Assembly: GCA_039545315.1 (NCBI GenBank)
Contig: BCIM01000012.1
Coordinates: 535,390-599,389 of the forward strand
DNA from: Kondoa malvinella
Taxonomy: Eukaryota > Basidiomycota > Agaricostilbomycetes > Agaricostilbales > Kondoaceae
DNA: 64,000 nucleotides
Direction: 5' to 3'
A program made the position numbers and the translations under genes. Below the pieces are notes generated by a model. It was not told where the DNA came from. It did no database searches and was given only the letters and a program-made list of their open reading frames with translations. Positions 24,677 to 36,102 of the stretch are shown here, in pieces (within the stretch, counting starts at the first letter, position 1; the number at the start of each line of letters is the position of its first letter).

Positions 24677-25425
24677 ATGAGCGAGAAAGCCAACGACATG
24701 GCGAATGAAGCGCCAAAGGTGCGCGTCTAGCCCTAATCAAGCAAGGAGACTGCAGCTCATGCTACCCTGCTCTACCCTCACTTTCACTTTCTATCTCATT
24801 CTCGCGTCTTTTGGCATGTACACATAATAGGCGACTATCAAATCCACAGACATGGAAGAAGACATGCAACAAGCTGCTGTAGACATTTCAATCGAAGCAA
24901 TGGACAAATACGTTTGTTCCCCCCCTTGTTCTGCTCTTTTTGGCTGTTCTCAAGGTTCATTCTTGGGGGAGACAGAGCGTGGAGAAGGACATTGCTTCGC
25001 ATATCAAGAAGGAATTTGATAAAAAGTATGGACCTACGTTTCATGTTGTTGTGGGCAAGAACTGTCAGTCTTTGCCGCTTACGTCTCAGTTTATGACTGA
25101 TGCTTAGGCGTCGAATCTGACAGTTGGTAGCTTTGTGACTCATGTGAGTGCCGTGGGAGCGCTGTCGGCCATTCGCTGACTGCCTTTACCATGTGGACTC
25201 GCAGGAAACAAAGTACGGTGCTATTCATACAAACTCGACCTAGCTGATCGAAGGTAGACACTTTTTCTATGGATACATTGGGCCTATCGCTGTGGTACGT
25301 GTTGCTTGAGATTTGTCTACAGAACTAGACTGACTTCTAGTCGGCATGTTCAGCTGATATTCAAGGTCTTTCTTCGCGTCACTCAAGCTCTATGATGCAT
25401 GCTGACCTTTGTATAGTCTGGTTGA
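24677..25425 (+). CDS. DYN2: Dynein light chain LC8
   Basis: A small hub protein that dimerises and binds dynein intermediate chain and many other partners. The spliced product of about 95 residues reads [97 protein letters not shown], matching LC8 throughout. Eight exons are needed for so short a gene. One exon holds only ETK and the first bases of the next codon, and the final exon (25417-25425) encodes only Ser-Gly-stop. All joins preserve frame. One donor is weak (G|TTTGTT after DKY, near 24910). Confidence 0.9.
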
Positions 25426-25742
25426 GCTGGTATGACTAGTGCAGATGGGACAGTATCGCGTGTTGCAATGGAGGACAGCACAATCAGTTTTGGGTTTGAA
25501 CGAGATACAAGGAATAGCCGGCAGTTATCGCACGATCCAATAGCACGAGGATTGATTACAAGTACAGATTGCGGCGTCTCTACCTCTGATTTCTTTAGTC
25601 AATCCGATCCCTGAGGTTTGCTGGTCTGTTTGGTGAGACTGATCTGCGTCTTTGTTGTGTCGCTGCTGCTGCGTTGTTTTTGGGTCTGTAAGTCCGCAGT
25701 GTTCATTAGCAAGATGACCCTGCGACTGAACAGATACGAAAC
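25426..25742. other. Convergent intergenic region
   Basis: 3' flanks of LC8 and Y14. No gene seen. Confidence 0.4.
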
Positions 25743-26392
25743 TCACGCGGCAGCGGTAGGCGGCCTAATGAAAGCGAAATCGCAATAAATCTTCTGTTCC
25801 AATAACATGCTGTTGCTCGCATCGGTGATTGCAGCTTCTGCTTCCCTCCTCGTCTCGTATTCGACCAAAGCGTAACCTTTCACGTAACCCGTCCTTCTGT
25901 CCAAGTTGAGGTGCAAGTTTTTAATCTCGCCAAAGTCACCAAACTTGTCTTGCAAGTCTTCTTCTGTCGCTTCTTCGTGAACGTTGGTCACTAGTACGAT
26001 CCAACCTTCTACCGCTGTATTCCTTTAGTGTTAGCATATGGTATGGGCGAGACAGAGAGGGCGAGAGTAACGGACAACGAGCAGCTTTACCAGCTGTAGC
26101 TTCATGCGATTCATCTATTCTATCAAAGACGGCGTTCTTGCCTAATAGATCACGATCTGTCCACAACCCACGTCTTCAGTACGCCTGCACTGCAGGGTCA
26201 TACAAAGAGACGCAGCATGACGGACCTGCTGATGGTTCTTCGTGTCCTGCTTTGAAACCTCTGCCTTTCCTCTTTACGCCAGAATCTGTTCGTAACTCCC
26301 ACCCTTCAGCTCTAATACAGAGCTACAGAGGCCAAGTGCTACGAACCGTCAACTTCCATTTGACCATTCTTGTTTCCTCCATCAATTTCCAT
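25743..26392 (-). CDS. RBM8A: RNA-binding protein Y14 (RBM8A), exon junction complex
   Basis: Y14 pairs with Mago in the exon junction complex deposited on spliced mRNA. Four exons: [16 protein letters not shown], then [20 protein letters not shown], then [20 protein letters not shown], then a single RRM. The RRM has [40 protein letters not shown] (RNP1 degenerate, as usual for Y14, which uses this face to bind Mago) and [14 protein letters not shown]. Presence of Y14 fits the intron-dense genome. It is divergent from the kinase-like gene at 26576 (183 nt between starts). Confidence 0.9.
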
Positions 26393-26575
26393 ATTTGCTG
26401 CTGGAAGTCTGTGGTTACCGACACGCGCATCAGCTATACACTGAGGCGCCTGTCTTCTGCACTCACAGAGATGAGCAGCTTGGTCGATAACAGCAGAGAA
26501 GGGTATCGGGTCGGTCTTTTCCGAAACCCTCTCTCACAACCCGTCAGAAATTGTTTGGAGCGAGACCACGAAAAG

Positions 26576-28204
26576 ATGTCTAGAACTATAGGTGGTTTTA
26601 CACGGACGCGCACTCAGACGCAGACGCAGAGCACTGAATGCGCTCCTGTGGATGCTTTTCCTTTGCAGAGCGTGTTGGTTTTCGTGGGTGTCATGTGAGT
26701 TTGGCTTTCCTTTTATCTCTGTCTCTGCTCTTTATATCTGTTACATCGCACTCTCTGTCCCTTGCTACGGATTGCACGGGTCATCTCTGCTCGAATGGCG
26801 AGAACTGCTCGACTTTTACGTGAGAGCTGTAAACGCGCTCTACTTCTTGCTCCATACTCATCTCTCTCTCTCCTTCTCCTTGCCAATGACGATAAGATGT
26901 TCTGCAATTCTGAAAAGAGCCATTGCGTTTTACGCTTTGGACTCTGTCCGTGAATGACCAAAAAACATACCTGCGTTATATTGTTCCGAGGCATCATTCT
27001 TTTCTGCTCTTCATATTCTTTATTTGAAGATTGGAAACTGATGCGCAAATGCCGCTAGTGGTTCGGGAAAATCAACTCTGTCAAAAGCTATCGTTGAACA
27101 ACTTGATGTAAGCGAGATCTTGGACTTTTCAGCACAGCTGATTCATTCATCTTCGGCCTTACAGAACTGGGCTAGAGTCTGTCAAGATGTGCGTTTTCTA
27201 AATGTGGTTCACACGGTAAGATGGGAAGCTGATGTAGGGTAAAGGATAGGAATTAGGCAATCGGGCTGCTTGTGAATCTAGAGCTAGAAGCTATTTAACT
27301 CAGGTGCGTGCAATGATGATGCTGTTTGCCTTGATTTGGCTAAGTCCGCATCCCACATGCACAGGTGCTTTTCTTCCCTGCTTCGCACCTCTTTCGCTGA
27401 CATCGTACCATAATCTATCCATCAGGTGAGCATCCATGAATAGCACAGGGGAATCTGCTTACAAAGTATCAGGGCAACAACCTGATCATCGATCGCCAGA
27501 ACTTTGACGCAAAGCAACGATCACACTTTGTTCGCCTAGCAAGAGAATTTCAAGTCGAGTTGACTGCTGTCGTCTTTGACGTCTCGCCTGATGTGAGTTC
27601 TCTGCATGTATCATTGATTCAGCTCTCATGAGTATACAGGAATGCGCACGACGACTGAAAAGAAGGACGAATCATCCTACTATCGAATCACCTGAAAAGG
27701 CACTGGAGTTGCTGGACAACTTTCTAGACATCTTTGATGATGTAGACGAGTCCGAAGTCAGTCTGTGTCGACATGCTCGCTGCGAGTTTCGCTGACTGCC
27801 CGGCTTGACAGGGCTTTGACCGAATCTTTACTCTACCTTCTATTTCACTCTCACCTTCTCGTCAAGAATTATCACAACTCATTTCTGCTATCGACGCTGC
27901 GCCAAAGAATGTACCACGAGCGAGTTCAAGTAGGGGCAGAGGACGCGGCACACGAGGAAGCAGAGCAAGAGGTCGAGTCGCACCTCGAAGTCAACCAAGT
28001 CGAGCTGCTCCTTTCCCAAATCCATGGCAGCGAGCTCGAGGTGGTACATCACCGCGCGGAAATGGTGGGAATCGATTAGGCGGTTCTACTACGGATGATG
28101 CGGGTGTAGTGGACGATGCAGCGGCGTTACGAGCGAGGAGGGAAGCGGCTTTACAAGCTATTGAAGCGCGGCGAGCGGTAACTCAGAATTCGGACATTTT
28201 GTGA
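26576..28204 (+). CDS. P-loop kinase of the PNKP/aprataxin-kinase type with RG-rich tail
   Basis: The first exon MSRTIGGFTRTRTQ...QSVLVFVGVI splices over an unusually long intron (about 26697-27057) to GSGKSTLSKAIVEQL, which restores the Walker A motif exactly across the junction. Later exons give NWARVCQD, NRAACESRARSYLTQ, NLIIDRQNFDAKQRSHFVRL (the nucleotide-kinase lid region), VELTAVVFDVSPDECARRL and RRTNHPTI. This is the order of AAA_33-type polynucleotide kinases found in PNKP and in plant/fungal aprataxin-like proteins. The tail is a GRGRGTRGSRARGR region ending at TGA 28202-28204. No phosphatase or HIT domain is visible, so the substrate (DNA or RNA 5' end) is open. Exon boundaries at 27200-27430 are approximate. 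Confidence 0.65.
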
Positions 28205-28231
28205 AATTACATCTTCGGTTTGAACAACAAC

Positions 28232-29592
28232 ATGGACCAAGAAGCTTTTCGTGCTTTGTTATCTACTCCGCGTGATACTCCCTCCACATCAACGCGAGCC
28301 TTTGGCGTTCGGCATAAGCGTGTAGCAGAGACTTCAGCACCAGCTCAGAAGTCGACTTTGTTCAAACCTAGGCCGCAAGCTCCCAAGAAGGCTAAAAGCA
28401 AGAAAGACAAGCCCGAAAGCGAGGATAATGCGAGTGCAAGTAGTCAATATGTGGACAGAGCTGCTCTGAGAAGACAAGGGTTGGACCACGACTATTCTCA
28501 TGTTGATCAACTTAAGGCTGAGCTTGAGGCAAGAAATGGCGAAGATGGGCTGGATAACGAGCAGATGCAATACCTCGTATGTCTCTGATCTCTCGCAGGT
28601 CACCAGAGCAGGCTGATGTCCGCGTCAAGGGAGGAGACGCTGAACACTCGGTCTTGGTCAAAGGCTTGGATCACTCTCTTCTTGCACAGAACAAGGCCAA
28701 ACAAGCTGCTGAGAACGAGCAAAAGGCAGAAGAAGAGCTAGAGACGTTACTGGATTCCTCTGCACCCGCACCTGTCGTGTCCAAGAAACGCTCTCGACAA
28801 GAAAGGATTGAACAACTCAAGGGTAAACTAAACAAAGTCGAGCCTGTACAGGAGGAGGAAGATGCGTTTAGATCAAAGTTCAGGAAAGTCGGAGAGGCCA
28901 AGGTTGCGCCTGTTGAGAAAAAGATTGATGGCAAGGGCAAGAAGTTGCGCAAGAAGAAGAAAGTACCTGAGCCTTCTACTGTTCCTGCTGTTGCTACAGA
29001 AGCGCAGGTCGAAGCGCAGATACCTCAACCTGTCGCTGAAGCTAAAGCGCCTGAACCTGAAATGCGCAAAGTAGAGCCAGACGAGCCACCGGAAGAAGAA
29101 ATGGACCCAGACATGGACATTTTCGCCGGAGCAGCAGAATACGGCGCTACATCGTCTTCAGACGAAGAAGAAGGTTCCATCAAACCACCTCCAGAACCCA
29201 TCGCATCTACTTCAAAAGCCAATTGGTTCGACGACGACACCGAGGTTCACGCAGATCCCATTTCAGCACCTTCATTGCCTAAACGCGCACCCGTTCCTGT
29301 AGTCGAAGTAGATGATGGTCGACTCAAGGGGTATGAGGGAGGGATTGATGTCAAGGGGATACTGGAAGCTGATCGAGCTGCTGAGAAGGAAGAGAAAAGG
29401 AAAGAGCGGAAAGCGAAATATGCGAAACCTGTTGAGGGTGAACCAAAGGAAGAAAAGAAGAAGAAGAAATTGACTGATGTGAGTGCTTTTTTGAGAGCGA
29501 ATTGATGGTTGTACTGATTGGCTGTGCAGGCGGATAAGCTGAATCGGGATCATCAGGAATTGGAGGCATATTGGGCCAAGGATGTCGAGTGA
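28232..29592 (+). CDS. RED/IK spliceosome-associated protein
   Basis: The RED_N region is clear: YVDRAALRRQGLDHDYSHVD, then FLxGGDxEHxxLVKGLDxxLL read here as YLGGDAEHSVLVKGLDHSLL after splicing of the intron at about 28576-28628. RED/IK is a component of the spliceosomal B complex and partner of SMU1. After this come a long Lys/Glu-rich region, DMDIFAGAAEYGATSSSDEE, DDGRLKGYEGGIDVKG and a terminal exon DADKLNRDHQELEAYW. Only 27 nt separate its ATG from the stop of the upstream kinase-like gene. The ATG at 28232 is used because upstream in-frame initiation would need TTG. Confidence 0.85.
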
Positions 29593-29640
29593 GTCACGCT
29601 ATCAGTCATTAGTCTCGCTCAACGAACAGCTGCAGCAGCA

Positions 29641-30059
29641 ATGAGCAAGTCAAAGCCAGGAGAGCAAGAAGAGATCAAGAGATCAGAAGCCCATCTGGAT
29701 GAAGCTGCGATCACGCCTGACACTTTGGCAGCTCGATTTCCCGACATCGCCGAGAAGAAGCTCTTGCGAAAGATAGATCTGCATTTGGTGCCCTGGCTGT
29801 CTGTACTTTATTGTGCGTTCTGGCTGTTACAGAAATTCTTGCGTATTGACATCAACATTCCTTATAGTGCTGTCTTTCTTGGAGTATGTGATACTGTCTC
29901 GTCGTTCCCGCAGTGTTGCTGACTAATTGTTCGCATAGCCGAACAGCTATTGGAAATGCCAGACTTTATGGATTGCAAGCGGACATCGGAGCTTTCGATA
30001 GCGATTATCGTCTAGCTTTCGCGATATTCTTTGTTCCCTTATGGAAAATGCAATCATAA
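29641..30059 (+). pseudogene. Truncated allantoate-permease-like MFS transporter
   Basis: The N-terminus matches DAL5-type anion:cation symporters: EKKLLRKIDLHLVPWLSVLY, then after an intron (about 29812-29866) LLSFLD, then after a second intron (about 29883-29937) RTAIGNARLYGLQADIGA and YRLAFAIFFVP. Splicing is intact, but homology stops after the start of TM2 and the frame ends at TAA 30057-30059. About 110 of roughly 500 residues remain. No further transporter sequence follows, so this is a relic of a deletion or of a partial copy. Confidence 0.75.
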
Positions 30060-30331
30060 CTTTGTGACGAATAATCAATCTCCATTTGCTTTAACCAGAA
30101 ACTACCACCATCAATAATGATTTCCAAATAGGCTTTTGCATAGAAGCATCATCTTTCGGCAGCCTAACAGACTTGATTTAGTGCATATAATAGCATGAGA
30201 CTGAGACTGACCTGATCGTAGGCATCCCGACCACCTGATAGATATTAGAGCTCTACAGGAGCAGTATGTACCGCTTAACGCTCCGTTATATGCAAGCTTT
30301 CCATTTGAGTATGCCCAGCTGAAGTATATCC

Positions 30332-30976
30332 CTATTTCGCAGTAGCTTCGAGCTGTATAGACCATGGGCCATCGATTGTAGTAGAGAAGACATGCGTCCA
30401 AGCTTCTTCCTGCTTTGGCGTCAAAGCCTGCATCTGTTTCTGCACTGGACAAGAGGATCAGATATCTAGAACAACGTTCAGGTGTGCTACACACACATTT
30501 CATTTCCGAAGTCTTGATACCACTAGTCCCAAGAGAGGTGAGAAAGTCACTAAGTTCTGGCGTAGACTTGAGAGCGAGACGTCTTTGCCGATGGACATGA
30601 GTCATGCATGAATCTGGCATAAATTACTAGCGTACCTCGCACGTTATATCGTATTGGAAGAAGAAAGAGCCTGGTCCAAAGGAGAAAGAGCAGGGAGATC
30701 AAGAGTAGTGCAATATCAAGCGAAACGACATCTTGCGCGTCTCCAGAAAGTTGCAAGCTCGTGCAACGTCTATACTCTGTTCAGAATCGTCCAGCCACGG
30801 CAGAGTACACGCCAAGCGAAGCCATGGACTCTCGAAGCATCTGCTCAGGCTGTGACCATCGAACTTCGGCGGTCTGAAAAACAACAAGGGCAATGGGTGT
30901 ACATACGTACCATGGTGGCACGACTCAGCGGAGGTAGGACCACTGCAAAACAGCTCAGGAACCCGCTCCATGTCAT
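30332..30976 (-). CDS. Possible small single-pass membrane protein, unrecognised
   Basis: A spliced reading on the minus strand gives a TM-like segment VVSLDIALLLISLLFLLW, then after an intron LALKSTPELSDFLTSLGT, then after another (about 30440-30492) LQKQMQALTPKQEEAWTHVF ending ATAK and TAG. The last join is in frame with a good branch site. The 5' exons around 30810-30976 are uncertain, and stops appear unless extra introns are assumed. It may be a real small gene or a decaying one. The region 30060-30331 holds nothing recognised. Confidence 0.35.
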
Positions 30977-31035
30977 TTTGTTGACTTCCAAAAAAATTTG
31001 ATGCCAGCGCGAGTCACAGATACTCGACCAACTAG

Positions 31036-31134
31036 ACGATCCTGGCCTACGTATACCGCAGCTTGAGAGTTACCAGATTGACTTGTATACCTCGTTCGAC
31101 CTCTATACCTCGTCTTCACCTCGAATACCGCAAA
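31036..31134 (+). promoter_or_regulatory. Possible non-AUG-initiated mitochondrial leader of ArgRS
   Basis: The frame upstream of the ArgRS ATG stays open back to a TAG at 31033-31035. It encodes about 33 residues with seven Arg, one Lys and only one acidic residue, including SLRVTRLTCIPRSTS and PRLHLEYRK. Near-cognate starts in frame are ACG 31036, CTG 31042, TTG 31063 and TTG 31078. Fungal synthetase genes are known to make a mitochondrial form from such codons. No separate mitochondrial ArgRS is in the window. Confidence 0.4.
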
Positions 31135-33351
31135 ATGTCGTCTGTCGCTTCGACTTCTGCTTCAAATCATCCCCTGTTCTCTGGGTTGAGCCCTCAATTG
31201 CCTACTTTGGCCAATGCAGAACCTACGAAGATTGCTCTGGATGCCTTCAAACTGGCAGGAGCCATGCAAGTCGCCAAACACTTTGATTTGGATTTGGCGT
31301 TCGCTTTCAACAGCGTAGAGATTGGCTCAAAAGACCGTGATCTCAATATTCCTGTCCCTAAGTTGCGTATCAAGGGAGATGCAAAGAAGATGGCTCAGGA
31401 ATTAGCTGCTTCTGTATGCGCATGACCTTGCTCTTTATTGCCCGCTCTAAGGTCTTGCTGCTGTTCAGTTCGAGCCAAACGACTACTTAGAATCAGCCTC
31501 AGCAAATGGTATCAACGTTACCTGGAGCTTCCGTCTATCTACTCTATCGAAACTCGTGCTGAATCAAGTAAATGAGCTCACTCACCTATCTGAAAAGCCT
31601 TCATACGGCACCAATACCCTCGGAGGCCAACAACACGTCATCATGGAGTACTCTTCACCCAACATTGCAAAGCCTTTCCATGCCGGTCATCTACGGTCGA
31701 CAATCATTGGCGCTACCCTGTCAAACATATACGAAGCAAACGGCTGGAAAGTCACCCGAATCAATTACTTGGGCGACTGGGGCAAACAATTTGGTGTGCT
31801 TGCTGTTGGCTTTGCAAAGTATGGCAATGAGGAAGATTTGGCAAAAGACGCTATCACGCATCTGTACAATGTCTACGTCAAAATCAACGCTGATGCAAAC
31901 AAGGAAGACGCAGAATGGGTACAGAAGTCTCGAGCCGCGCGTAGGGAAAAGGGTGAGGAGAATGTACCTGCCGAGGGAGCGGACCCGACACCAGAGGAGA
32001 AGAAGGAGTCGAATGCTGCGAGTTCGATACATGGCGCTGCTCGCGAGATCTTTGAGAGGATGGAAGCAGGTGCGTGATGCTGCTTTTTCGCTGCTTTTGT
32101 AGCTGATTCCGCTGTCTTGAGCACAGGCGACAAAGAAGCGCTTGCTATATGGACCCGTTTCCGTGATCTTTCCATCGTCAAGTACAAAGAAATCTACGCT
32201 CGTCTCAACATTGAATTCGACATCTATTCAGGCGAATCTCAAGTCTCTATCAAATCGCAAACTGATGCTGTGAAAGCTTTGCGCGAATCTGGTCTAGCTA
32301 CGCAGGACAACGGCGCCATTATTATCGATTTAGAGAAGTACAAGCTTGGTAAGACTGTGCTGCAGAAGAGGGACGGTACAACAATCTATGTGTCGAGGGA
32401 TATCGGTGGTGCTGCTGAGCGGTATGAAAAGTTCAAGTTTGACAAGATGGTCTATGTGGTAGCTGTAAGCCGGTTCTTCCCCTGCCCAAACAACGCTGAC
32501 AAGAGACCTTATGGTGTGCAGTCACAACAAGAGCTTCATTTCCAGCAACTCTTTAAAATCCTCGATCTGATGGGCTACGAATGGGCGCCAAAATGCCAAC
32601 ACATCAGTTTCGGCATGATCCAAGGCATGTCGACTCGAAAAGGTACCTCCGTCTTCTTGGAGCAGATTCTTGACGAAGCGAAAGACACTATGCACGAGCA
32701 AATGCAAAAGACGGCGGACAAATACGCTCAGATTGAAGATCCGATTTACACTAGTGATGTGTTGGGCATGTCTGCTGTCAAGATTCAGGTACGTCGGCCG
32801 GTACGCGTAAGCACGTCGTTTGCTTACCGCTATGGTGGTGCTTTCACAGGATATGTCAGCGAAAAGGATAAACAACTACAACTTTGACTGGGCTCGAATG
32901 ACAAACTTTCTGGGCGACACCGGGCCGTAAGTACACACTGTTCATCGTGACATCAGTCTGATCGTAATCTAGATACCTGCAATACGCTCATGTCCGCGTG
33001 TCGTCCATTGTTAGGAAAGCAGGACCAGACGTCGTCCTTCCACCGGCAGACCAGATTGCTACCAAAGTCGACACCTCTCTTCTAACAGAACAGAAAGCTC
33101 GGGAAGTACTCATCATCCTCGCTGCCTACCCCGATGCCGTCAAGAACGCGCTCAGAGTACAAGAACCGTCTTCGATCGTCAACTGGTGCTGGAAGCTCAC
33201 GCACGCTGTCAGCAGTGCGTACGAAGTACTCATTGTCAAGGGACAGCCAGAGGATATTGCAGTAGCCCGGTTGCTACTGTACGTGAGCGCAAAGGATGCG
33301 TTGGCTGGTGCTATGCGCTTGTTGACCCTGACTCCGCTTGAGCGCATGTAG
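31135..33351 (+). CDS. RRS1: Arginyl-tRNA synthetase
   Basis: Class I synthetase charging tRNA-Arg. Start MSSVASTSASNHPLFSG. The N-terminal Add-1-type region holds IPVPKLRIKGDAKKMAQEL. The HIGH-type motif is SSPNIAKPFHAGHLRSTIIG (HAGH), followed by NYLGDWGKQFGVLAVGF. The KMSKS-equivalent is GMIQGMSTRKGTSVFL. The anticodon-binding DALR domain has DTGPYLQYAHVRVSSI, NWCWKLTHAVSSAYEVL and the C-terminal ALAGAMRLLTLTPLERM, the usual ArgRS ending. Introns near 31414-31468, 32070-32126, 32466-32520, 32790-32849 and 32929-32973. Ends at TAG 33349-33351. Confidence 0.95.
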
Positions 33352-33535
33352 AATAGAATTGTACGTCAGATGCAGTATGCCCTTCAGGATCTTCCTAGCC
33401 TTTTCTTCCCCCACATCTCATTCCGCTCTAGGACTTTCTCCGGTGGACATGTGGACGCGGGGCGCCAAACTTGAACACATTCTGCCTGGCTGAATAAGAC
33501 ATCTGCATCAGTTCTCTTCTGTCTCATCCACAGCC

Positions 33536-35928
33536 ATGATTGAACTCTCCCCTACTGTTCTCGCTGTCTTGGCAGCGTCTCTCGCGGCTGCCTATGTCTT
33601 ACTCTCCAAACCTCGCAATGACAAACCTTTCCCTCCCTCACCTCGCGCTCTGCCTTTGATCGGTCATACACATCTATTAAGCGGAGCTAAATACACATGG
33701 AAGACACTGCACGAAATCAGCAAAGGGCTCGGGAATCCTGTAAATCAGGCAGACCAGCAATTCTACTTTGCTCATGTTCGCTGTTTAGGATCTCATGTAT
33801 TTGAAATTGGGAACTTCGGATGTCATCGTCATCAACTCTGCAAAAGCTCAGACTGATCTGCTCGAGAAGAAAGGTGTGAGTGCTATCGTGCTTTGTTGTA
33901 GAGCTGGAGCTGATTATGTACCTAGGGCATCTACTCTGATCGACCTCGTAGTGCGTCTGATGGTTTTATCCATGTGATGCTGACTCTGCTCGTAGTGGTT
34001 GTACCAACGGAACTCATCAGCAATAACAAGCGCACTGTCTTGATGTACTATGGCGACAAATGGCGCAAGCTCAGACGCTTCCTACACTCAGTTTTATTCG
34101 ACAAAGCTGCTCAGCAATACGAGCCGGTTCAAGAGCGTGAAGCCAAGGCTTTATTGCTCAATCTGCTCGAAGATCCCAAAGATGTTTCGGGTCATCTGCA
34201 GCTCTTCTCGAGCAATGTTATCCTGCAGGTGGGCTCATAAGTAGGTCTTATCTGTGTTCGTCACTAATAACTTGCGTCAGACCACCTTCAATCGCCGAGC
34301 TACTTCTGTGAAAGACCAGAATATTCAAGATCTGCTTTATGATGTTGGGACCTGGATGCTGTCAGCAAATCCTGGCTATCGTATGTCCCTGTGTTCTTAG
34401 ATGGCGCAAGTTTTGACATAATGTGGCAGATCCCGTCCACGACTTCCCTTTTCTCGATTATCTGCCAAACTTCCTCGCTCCATGTAAGTCTGCAGCGTTT
34501 TCAGTAGGAACTTTGGATGCTCATGTCAATGTTTGGGACTGCTTCCAGGGAGAGCATATGGAAAAGGTGCCTACCTGTTGCTCATATGATATATACTCTG
34601 ACTGGTTGAGATCAAAAGGTCTGCACGATTTTGAGCTCAAGTTGTATAATTCGCTTGCATCAAAAGTTCGGGAAGAGATGGCTCGTGGTGAATCACCCGA
34701 TGTCATTATGAGAGTAAGCTACTTCACATTGCACCGTCTCGGTCCATCAAGACTGAGGCTTCATTGTAGTACTGTCTAGAGCGGAAGGACGAATTCGGCA
34801 TGGACGAGTTAGTCTGCTTTTTCGATGATATTTCTCATCTAAACTTACAACTTCTAGCGAGGACTGCCTATACCTAGCAGGAACTTTGTTCGAGGCTGGA
34901 AGCGACACTACCACCTCGCTACTCATTACGCTTTTCCTTGTTTGCGCTGCCAATCCGGAATTATGTCGCAAGGCGCAAGAAGAGGTGGACAGGGTGATAG
35001 GCAAAGGTATTTACTGCCACCACTCCTTCTACATGTCTCACCTCATGCCTTCAGACCGCATGCCTTCGTTTGCCGACTATGGCCAACTACCATGTCAGTC
35101 ATATCCTTTCTTCATGTATCGCGGCTCGGCTGATTGCCAATCTAGACTGCGAGGCTCTCGGGCTCGAGCTACAACGCTTTAGACCAGCTGTTCCCTCAGC
35201 TGTACCACATTGTTTGACGGAAGATGACGTCTAGTGAGCCTTTCGATTCTTTCGCTGTACCAATGTGTGTCTAACATGCATGTCTCCTCTTCCAGCCAAG
35301 GATACTACATACCTAAAGGTGCCACTGTCATCGGCAACACTTGGGCAATCGTGAGTCCAATGCTCAAGGCGCAGGATGTCAGACTGAGCTGTTAATAGGG
35401 TCGCGATCCTACTATCTTCGCTGATGGTGATGACTTCAGGCCAGAGTAAGCTTTCTGAATGCCGTCTCTGACTGAAATGTTAGCTAAGTGTCTCCAGTCG
35501 GTACATGCCTGGAGCAGAACGAGACAAAATCTTCAAAGCTCTACCGCGCGGACACACCGGATTTGGTCACGGTAGAAGAATTTGTAGTGGGATGCACCTC
35601 GCAGAAAGGAGCCTTCACATCGCGTAAGGGTTTTCAGCTATTGATTTGACATGTTCTAATGTCTGCTTCAAGTATCGCTTCTATATTTTGGGCTTTCGAC
35701 GTCCTTCCTCCTACAAGTGGTATCACTCCTGCTCAAGATGACTTTACGTCGGGCTTTGTTGTGAGTAACTTGTCCTGCTAAGAATTGCCGAAAGTTTACT
35801 TTATGTTTTTCAAGTCTCACTCAAGACCTTTCGATGTGCTCGTCCGACCTAGATCTGATGCTAAAGCTGAGATGATCAAGAGTGAGGGCAATCTGGCACT
35901 CAGCGAGATGACATCGATGTATGCCTAG
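33536..35928 (+). CDS. Cytochrome P450 monooxygenase (tandem copy A)
   Basis: The N-terminal anchor MIELSPTVLAVLAASLAAAY is followed by the proline-rich hinge PFPPSPRALPLIGH, as in CYP620/CYP64-like basidiomycete or ascomycete P450s. The I-helix motif is FEAGSDTTTS (about 34890-34919), the ExxR is in LELQRFRP, the PERF-region is RPERYMPG and the heme-binding loop FGHGRRICSG is at 35562-35591. About 14 exons; every motif is intact, so the enzyme should be active. Substrate unknown. Copy B begins 174 nt downstream and shares most blocks, for example PVHDFPFLDYLPNFLAPW and SLASKVREEMARGESPD. Confidence 0.88.
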
Positions 35929-36102
35929 GTTCCATTTCGTTCATACTTGTAATCAAGCTTGCCATATGGCTGTCCATGTCCCTTGTCAATCTATCCTGGT
36001 GTTCCTGGCTGTGTCTAGCAGCTGCATAGACAGCATCCTGAAACTTTGCCCTGTCTTTCCAATCCTTGCAGCGCGGGGTCCCAGGCTTTCCCCCGAACGA
36101 GC

